Shown here in pieces: positions 59,023 through 64,000 of a DNA stretch of 64,000 nt. Numbering within the stretch: the stretch's first letter is position 1; each line of letters begins with the position of its first letter. Origin of the DNA: JBCCXZ01 sp965228005 (GTDB lineage: Bacteria; Planctomycetota; Planctomycetia; Pirellulales; Lacipirellulaceae); assembly GCA_965228005.1 (NCBI GenBank), contig CBDDGV010000003.1, forward strand, positions 1,488,001 to 1,552,000, given 5' to 3'. The notes beneath the pieces are model-generated. The model was not told where the DNA came from, did no database searches, and saw only the letters and a program-made list of their open reading frames with translations. The position numbers and the translations under genes are program-made.

Positions 59023-59097
59023 GGGTGGCACTGGCGTCTCGCCAGTGCTGGTTTTGGGAGGCCGCACTGCTGCACTGGCAAGATGCCAGTGCCACCC
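59023..59097. repeat. Dispersed double-hairpin repeat, copy C
   Basis: Third copy with the same 13-bp ends and inner halves, in the gap between methyltransferase and argG. A degenerate extra half-site follows at 59107-59127. Confidence 0.88.
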
Positions 59098-59135
59098 CCA
59101 CCAGCATGGCAAGATGCCAATGCCAGCCAGGCAAG

Positions 59136-60350
59136 CTAGTAGCTGCGGGGGCGGACGTTCCCCAGCACGCGGCTGGGCAGGCCTTGCAGGCGGAGGAAGC
59201 CCTCGGCGTCGGTCTGGTCGTAGCTGCCGCCGCCCTCCATGCTAGCGATCTCGGCGTCGTACAGGCTGTTGGGGCTGGTGCGCCCCTGGACCATGACGTT
59301 GCCCTTGTAGAAGCCGAGCCGCACCTCGCCGGTCACCGGCTCTTGGGCCTCGCGGATGAAGGCCATCAGGGCGTCCATCTTCGGCACGAACCAGAAGCCG
59401 TAGTAGACCATCTCGGCCACCTCGGGGCTGAGCCGGTCGCGGAGGTGCACCAGGTCGCGATCGAGCGTGAGCTGCTCGAGCGCCAAGTGGGCGGCGTAGA
59501 GGGCCGTCATGCCGGGGGCCTCGTAGACCCCCCTGCTCTTCATGCCGACGAATCGGTTCTCGACGATGTCGATCCGGCCGACGCCGTTGCGGCCGGCGAC
59601 TTCGTTCATCCGCTCGACCATCGCCAGCGGGCTGAGCCGCTGGCCGTCGACCGCGACGGGCACGCCGCTCTCGAAAGCGATTGTGACTTGTTCGACTTCG
59701 TCCGGGGCCTCCTGTGGCGAGACGGTCATCCCGAAGTCGATGATCGGCGCCCCGTCGATATCCGGGTCTTCCAGCTGGCCGGCCTCGTAGCTGATGTGCA
59801 GGCAGTTCTCGTCGGAGCTGTAGGGCTTCTCGGCCGACGCCTTCACGGGGATCTTCTTGGCGTCGCAGTAGTCGATCATCTCCGTTCGGCCGGGGAAAAG
59901 GCTGCGGAACTTCTCGATCCGCCAGGGGGCGATGATCTTCACGTTGGGGTCGAGCGCCTCGGCCGCCAGCTGGAAACGGCACTGGTCGTTCCCCTTGCCG
60001 GTGGCGCCGTGGGCGTAGGCCTCGGCTCCGACTTCGCGGGCTACTTGCAGGCAGGCTTTGGAGATCAGCGGCCGGGCGATTGAGGTGCCCAGCAGGTAGA
60101 TGCCCTCGTACTTCGCCTGCCACTGCAGGACGGGGAAGGCGTACTCGCGGCAGAGCTCCTCGCGGGCGTCGATAATGCGGGCGGAGACGGCCCCGTGATC
60201 GCGGCCCTTCTGCAGGATCGCCTCACGGTCTTCGCACGGCTGACCAAGGTCGACGTACACGGCGTGCACGTCGTAGCCCTCGTCTTGGAGCCAACCGAGG
60301 ATGACCGAGGTATCCAAACCTCCCGAGTAAGCAAGCACACAACTAGGCAT
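59136..60350 (-). CDS. argG: Argininosuccinate synthase
   Basis: 404 aa, the normal size. It condenses citrulline and aspartate with ATP in the urea-cycle arm of arginine synthesis. The N-type pyrophosphatase P-loop is VLAYSGGLDTSVILGWL, and GATGKGNDQCRFQL and KPYSSDENCLHISYEAG complete the active site. The ATG at 60350 gives the expected short N-terminus. It is followed downstream by a double-hairpin repeat and the methyltransferase gene. argH and other arg genes are not in the window. Confidence 0.95.
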   Translation of the reverse strand: MPSCVLAYSGGLDTSVILGWLQDEGYDVHAVYVDLGQPCEDREAILQKGRDHGAVSARIIDAREELCREYAFPVLQWQAKYEGIYLLGTSIARPLISKACLQVAREVGAEAYAHGATGKGNDQCRFQLAAEALDPNVKIIAPWRIEKFRSLFPGRTEMIDYCDAKKIPVKASAEKPYSSDENCLHISYEAGQLEDPDIDGAPIIDFGMTVSPQEAPDEVEQVTIAFESGVPVAVDGQRLSPLAMVERMNEVAGRNGVGRIDIVENRFVGMKSRGVYEAPGMTALYAAHLALEQLTLDRDLVHLRDRLSPEVAEMVYYGFWFVPKMDALMAFIREAQEPVTGEVRLGFYKGNVMVQGRTSPNSLYDAEIASMEGGGSYDQTDAEGFLRLQGLPSRVLGNVRPRSY

Positions 60351-60473
60351 TGGGGGTCCGCTGCAGGGGGTGGCGAAAGAGGAAGCGTCTCGCCGTCAGG
60401 ACGGGCGAGCGGCCATTGTGGTTCGCGTAAGATCGACTGACAAGGCTGGGCCTTCTTGGCGAGCAGTCTGGGG

Positions 60474-61676
60474 TCAGTCTTCCTCGGAGGGGTACTCGGC
60501 GATGCGGAGGCTGCGGAAGCGGATGTTGGTTGTGGGGTCGTGGCCCTGGATGGCGATCGTGCCGGGTTCGGTCCTCAGGCCGCGGCGGGGGTTTTCGTCG
60601 GGCGGGCGGGTGTCGGTCCAATCGGAAACCTGGTAGCCGTTGACCCAGACCGAGACGTGCGGGCCGGTCGCCACGATGGTCTTGCAGAACCACTCGCGGT
60701 CGCGGGCGACGACGCGGCGGGCGTTCTGGCGGCGGAAGATGCCGCCCGTGCCGCAGTCGACGGGCTGAGCGGGGTCGCCGTCGACGATCGCGTTTTGGAT
60801 CTGGCTCTCGTATCCCATCATGAAGTCGCGGGGGATGCAGCGGTAGAAGACGCCGCTGTTGAGGGCGTCGCCGTCGACAAAGCACTCGAGCTGCAGGGCG
60901 AAGTCGCCGTAGGACCCTTCAGTTTCCAGCTGACCGCGGCCGTCGAGCACGCGGAGCTCGCCTTCGGGGGTGACTTCAAAACGGCTCTCATCGGCGCGGT
61001 CGGTGTTCCAGCCCGTGAGGTCGCGGCCATTGAAGATGGGCTGCGCGCCGTGCGGGCGGAGACGGATGTTGCGGAACGCGATCGGGCCCTCGCGGAACTG
61101 CAATCCGATGCGGCCGCGGCGGGGTCCGATGTCGTCGGCGTGCTCGACGGTGGCCTGACCGTCGTGCGTGACCACAATCGCCCCGCCACGTGCAAGGATG
61201 TGGAGCTTGTGCCAACCCTCGGCGTGCCGCACCGGTTTGCGGGGCCGCTGCCTGGCGACGAGCGACCCGGTGGGGAACGGGTGCGGCGGCGGGGCGATGT
61301 TCACTTCGTAGCAGTCGGAAGCCGGGTCGGTGGGCGGCACGGCCGAGCGGAAGAAGACGCCGCTGTTCGTGTCCGCCGGGGCTTTGTACTCCAGGTACAG
61401 CTCGAAGTCCGCGAACTCGGCGGTGGTCATCAGCCAGCTCTCTGCGCCCGCTGTGGCATGAATCTCGCCGTCCTCCACGCGCCAGTCTGCGTCGTGGACC
61501 GGCTCCCAGCCGAAGAGTGTCTCGCCGTCGAACAGCGCGATCCAGCCGTCCGCGAGTTGCTCTTGGCTGAGCGGGGCGGCCGACTCGCTAACGCTCGCGG
61601 CTCTGATGGAGTTGCTCTGCAGGAGCACGGCGGTGATGCATGCCGACCAGAGGCCAAGCTTAAGGCGACGTTTCAC
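60474..61676 (-). CDS. Tandem DUF1080 secreted protein
   Basis: 400 aa from GTG 61676, which overlaps the upstream gene stop by 4 bases. A signal peptide (1-26, ending SIRAAS) precedes two DUF1080 domains of about 180 residues. Each carries WIALFDGETLFGW or PIFNGRDLTGWN (opening strand), an NSGVFFRS/NSGVFYRC signature, and a WHKLHILARGG or WVNGYQVSDW segment. DUF1080 (concanavalin-like sandwich) includes 3-keto-disaccharide hydrolases and is hugely expanded in planctomycetes. It probably acts on, or binds, exported polysaccharide products. Confidence 0.88.
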   Translation of the reverse strand: MKRRLKLGLWSACITAVLLQSNSIRAASVSESAAPLSQEQLADGWIALFDGETLFGWEPVHDADWRVEDGEIHATAGAESWLMTTAEFADFELYLEYKAPADTNSGVFFRSAVPPTDPASDCYEVNIAPPPHPFPTGSLVARQRPRKPVRHAEGWHKLHILARGGAIVVTHDGQATVEHADDIGPRRGRIGLQFREGPIAFRNIRLRPHGAQPIFNGRDLTGWNTDRADESRFEVTPEGELRVLDGRGQLETEGSYGDFALQLECFVDGDALNSGVFYRCIPRDFMMGYESQIQNAIVDGDPAQPVDCGTGGIFRRQNARRVVARDREWFCKTIVATGPHVSVWVNGYQVSDWTDTRPPDENPRRGLRTEPGTIAIQGHDPTTNIRFRSLRIAEYPSEED

Positions 61677-61972
61677 TCTTCGATCTCCAGCCTGGCCTCG
61701 AACGGGCGGACGGCCGCAGAGAACGTCTCCGAGGCAACCTTGGCCTCGTTGCGCTCTGCGACGACGGCGGAGATATCGTACCTGCCGGGCTGGCTCTCAG
61801 CGACCGCTTGGCCGTTGACGGCGACCGCCGCGGCGTCGGGCGGCGGGTCGAGCACAAGCGTGACGACGGCGTTGCCTACCGGACCGGCGGGCCAGTTGAA
61901 GCGGCGAGACCACGTGGCACCTGCCTCCGCAGGGGAAAAGTCCCAGGGGTCGCGGAGGCGGATCGTGTGCAC
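61673..61972 (-). CDS. Small beta-sandwich protein of unknown function
   Basis: 99 aa from GTG 61972; the open frame continues upstream across another gene but only this start follows the pseudopilin stop. The chain is strand-rich: WDFSPAEAGATWSRRFNWP, VVTLVLDPPPDAAAVAVNGQ and VASETFSAAVRPFEARLEIEE, resembling the jelly-roll or GH2-like sandwich of sugar-binding modules. It ends with a 4-base overlap onto the DUF1080 start, indicating co-translation. No catalytic residue or signal peptide is visible. Confidence 0.6.
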   Translation of the reverse strand: MHTIRLRDPWDFSPAEAGATWSRRFNWPAGPVGNAVVTLVLDPPPDAAAVAVNGQAVAESQPGRYDISAVVAERNEAKVASETFSAAVRPFEARLEIEE

Positions 61973-62000
61973 GGCGGTCGGTCGGCGATTGGGCCGGCGC

Positions 62001-63764
62001 TCACTCGGGGACGAAGTTCTTGGTAACCGTCGCCGAGCGGATGCTGCGGGCGTTGCGTTCGTAGATGCGGATGCGGGCCTGCACGCCGCGGAGGGGCGTG
62101 TCGTACGGCGGGGCGGTCTCGCGTTCGAGGATGTCGTCGACGCCGTTCTGGTTGTCGTCGTCGAAGCCGTTGATGCCCTCGTCGATCTGGGGCAGTCCGC
62201 TAGGTGCAGTCGTGCCGGAGTCGTTGTCCTGGTCGAGGTTGTCACGCTCGTAGTGCAGCGACCAGGCGTCGAAGACGGCGGGGAAACCCACGGTGCCGGT
62301 TTGATTGGGTCGTGCGGGGTGCCACCCGGTGCGCCTAGCCGCGTTGAAGAGAATGGTAGGTTCTGCGCCCGTTGAATTGAGTGTCCGCAGGGTGAGGCCT
62401 GGTGGCAAGAAGCCCCAGCCGAGGTCGACAAATGCACCGTAGCCGAGTGGCGTGAGCGGCGGGACCGTTGGGTTAGCGGTATTGAGGACCTGGCGCCAGC
62501 CGGGGTCGCTCGGTTCCAGCACGGCGGTGCCGGCGGCGTTTGTGATAAGCGGGGCGCCGGGGTCGTAGACACGCAGGTCCCACGTAAGCACGTCGCTGAG
62601 CATCACGTCCTGGCCCGTGCGGTCCGGCAGACCGGTGGCCGGGTCGGAAGCGGTCAGGCCAAACGGACGGAGGGGCGAAACGCTCGCCGGGTTTATCAGC
62701 GTGACCTCGCCTTCGTTGATCACGTAGCGGATGGCGTCATCGTCCATCCGGTGCGGGTAGCCGAGCGTTGCCGCAGCGCGTCCCGTGACGGGCCACGAAC
62801 CGAAGTGGGCGAAGCGGTTCTCACGCTTGGTGAGGTCGCCGAGCGTGTTTGGCACCCAGGTGCCCGATACCTGGTTGTAGCGTGCCGAGATGTCGAACCG
62901 GCCGAAGAAGCTGATCGGCAAAGCGGCATCATCCGGGTCCAACGCGCCGTAGCCGAAGCCCGTCAGGTTGACCTCGGGGAGCCAGGGGGCGATCAGCAGC
63001 ACCCGGCGGTAGATCGTCCGCATGCCGGGCTCGCCGAGGGAACCGTCGGGCGGGTTTTCGACGGCGTACCAGATGACCTCGGCCAGGTTCGACTCAAGAG
63101 TGACCGTGTTGTAATCATCCGCATTATTCGGGTCGCCGTTGGCACGCAGCACGATCGCTCGGCCGACGAAGGGTTTGTCGTCGCTGCGGACGGTCATCGC
63201 CAGAATGTCGTCGAAGTCGCCGATGCCGCCGGGGACGAGGCTGTTGGGCTGCTGGAAGTGAGCCTGGCGGTCGTTGTCGTCGACTACGCCGTCGGTGTTG
63301 TAGTCGAGCACAAAGTTGTTGCGCGGCAGGAGGGAGGACGCCGGGTCGAGCGTCGTCCCGTTCGCGAGGTCGACGTCGTCGGCTTGCAGGAGCTGGCCGT
63401 CGCCGTCGAGGTCGCGGACCCAGAGCGTCGGGGTGCTTTCGTTTCGCTCGCCCTCGACGATCTCGAAGTAGCCGACGTCTTCGCCGGGCTCGCGCCAGGG
63501 GTACGGCGGGCACGTGGCGCCGGCGAGGTCGACCTCCAGCACCTGCCGGGCGGTGCGGAGCCGGGCGCTCTGCTCCATCTTGGCCGTGTTGTTGTTGACG
63601 CTGGCGCTGACGTTGGCGAACAGGTTCACGACCGCGCCCATCATCAACAGCGTCACCGCCATGGCCACGAGCATCTCGACCAGCGTCAGGCCTCGGCGGG
63701 GATGACGAAGGGCGAATGACGAGTGACGAGTGGCTTCAGTCGGGGTGTTGTCTGGTTGTGTCAT
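62001..63764 (-). CDS. Large pseudopilin-like protein (prepilin N-terminus)
   Basis: 587 aa from ATG 63764. Residues about 24-50 are a type IV prepilin cleavage site and helix (RRGLTLVEMLVAMAVTLLMMG), with Gly24/Leu25 the likely cut. The N-terminal 23 residues (RHSSFALRHP) lie over a GACGAGTG-type repeat and are not conserved in ordinary pseudopilins. The rest is a long beta-rich exported body with several metal-binding-like Asp runs (DDNDRQAHF, DDNQNGVDDI). It precedes the small sandwich gene with a 28-base gap. Probably part of a type II secretion or pseudopilus assembly; function unknown. Confidence 0.75.
   Translation of the reverse strand: MTQPDNTPTEATRHSSFALRHPRRGLTLVEMLVAMAVTLLMMGAVVNLFANVSASVNNNTAKMEQSARLRTARQVLEVDLAGATCPPYPWREPGEDVGYFEIVEGERNESTPTLWVRDLDGDGQLLQADDVDLANGTTLDPASSLLPRNNFVLDYNTDGVVDDNDRQAHFQQPNSLVPGGIGDFDDILAMTVRSDDKPFVGRAIVLRANGDPNNADDYNTVTLESNLAEVIWYAVENPPDGSLGEPGMRTIYRRVLLIAPWLPEVNLTGFGYGALDPDDAALPISFFGRFDISARYNQVSGTWVPNTLGDLTKRENRFAHFGSWPVTGRAAATLGYPHRMDDDAIRYVINEGEVTLINPASVSPLRPFGLTASDPATGLPDRTGQDVMLSDVLTWDLRVYDPGAPLITNAAGTAVLEPSDPGWRQVLNTANPTVPPLTPLGYGAFVDLGWGFLPPGLTLRTLNSTGAEPTILFNAARRTGWHPARPNQTGTVGFPAVFDAWSLHYERDNLDQDNDSGTTAPSGLPQIDEGINGFDDDNQNGVDDILERETAPPYDTPLRGVQARIRIYERNARSIRSATVTKNFVPE
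63699..63733. repeat. GACGAGTGA/GATGACGAA-type repeat inside a coding start
   Basis: Degenerate copies of a GA(T/C)GACGA word in tandem. It encodes part of the N-terminal leader of the pseudopilin. Similar words are common between planctomycete genes; here the repeat is translated. Confidence 0.5.
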
Positions 63765-63940
63765 ACTTGTTCGTCGTTTGCGGGACGCTGCTGCGGATGG
63801 GCAGCGGGAGAAGCGGAGCGGCTGGGCGTCCCGGGTGGCGACGCCGAAACCCCTGAGGGCGTCGCCAGATACTACCATTGCACCGTCGCCGGGGGCGCAA
63901 GTCAAGCGAAGAGCGTGCCGAACGGCGGTGTGGAGAGGGG

Positions 63941-63963
63941 CACTGGCTGGAGAGCAGCCAGTG
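63941..63963. repeat. Small dispersed hairpin (CACTGGCTG type), copy 2
   Basis: CACTGGCTG-GAGAG-CAGCCAGTG, identical in the 9-bp arms to the copy at 15689-15711 but with a different loop. It lies in the final non-coding 236 bases of the window (63765-64000), where no gene is visible. Confidence 0.8.
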
Positions 63964-64000
63964 GCACGGTTTGTGGGGTTTGCCGAGCGCGCAAAAAAAG

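Noticed and set aside
1..64000. tRNA, rRNA, prophage or integron content
   Set aside because: No T-loop-like GGTTCGAATCC, integrase, capsid or attC-like site was seen on reading both strands, though short tRNAs could be missed without a scan.

Overview
The window reads as chromosomal DNA of a planctomycete, most likely order Pirellulales (Lacipirellulaceae-like). Lineage signals are a DUF1559 prepilin-type protein followed by a small lipoprotein, several secreted proteins with dockerin-like calcium repeats and a C-terminal PEP-CTERM signal, a XylR-type AraC regulator, a beta-barrel protein of the planctomycete outer-membrane kind, an FhcA-type formylmethanofuran dehydrogenase subunit A, tandem DUF1080 domains, and a two-domain ABC-2 permease. 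The DNA is GC-rich. No tRNA, rRNA, CRISPR array, integrase or transposase was recognised.

Layout. 1-3480: two tandem PEP-CTERM paralogues, a DUF1559 protein and its lipoprotein partner. 3491-13883: a XylR-type regulator, then a peptidoglycan-sugar salvage block: anmK; a BadF/MurK-type amino-sugar kinase overlapping murQ; a sodium/solute symporter; one polypeptide fusing an AmiE-like serine hydrolase to a NamZ (DUF1343) exo-muramidase; and a secreted FAD oxidoreductase. 13876-16274: solitary fhcA and a membrane protein. 16449-20324: a compact operon of an FAD/NAD(P) oxidoreductase, a two-helix membrane protein, two paralogous unknown proteins and a CobW-type metal GTPase. 20596-24633: a truncated copy of the 5' end of a Y-family polymerase gene, an ABC exporter pair, the intact polymerase gene and a short SRAP (HMCES/YedK-like) gene. 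24653-31191: a PEP-CTERM protein, an alpha-L-fucosidase, a Tat-type aldo/keto reductase and a large secreted unknown. 31543-43250: hisD-hisC, a beta-barrel protein, a secreted endonuclease I, two alpha/beta hydrolases, tag and mnmG. 43407-45107: a candidate structured small RNA behind a near-consensus promoter, an HTH-receiver regulator and a soluble histidine kinase. 45077-52700: a chemotaxis operon cheA-cheW-mcp-cheB-cheR with no separate cheY. 52895-64000: a NYN nuclease, aspartate carbamoyltransferase, yaaA, an ABC-2 permease, a methyltransferase, argG, a tandem DUF1080 protein, a small unknown and a large pseudopilin.

Three clusters stand out. The MurNAc-salvage block forms a full route: cut terminal MurNAc, strip the peptide, import, phosphorylate, open the lactyl ether. 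The polymerase-SRAP pair looks like a damage-response operon. The CobW operon with twin unknown proteins looks like a metal-stress module. Intergenic spaces carry several dispersed palindromic elements: a double hairpin with 13-bp perfect ends (three copies), a smaller hairpin (two copies), about 190-bp elements with GAAGGAGATGGGG ends (two copies), and a CACAGAG palindrome. All calls come from reading motifs, translations and layout; no database search was run.
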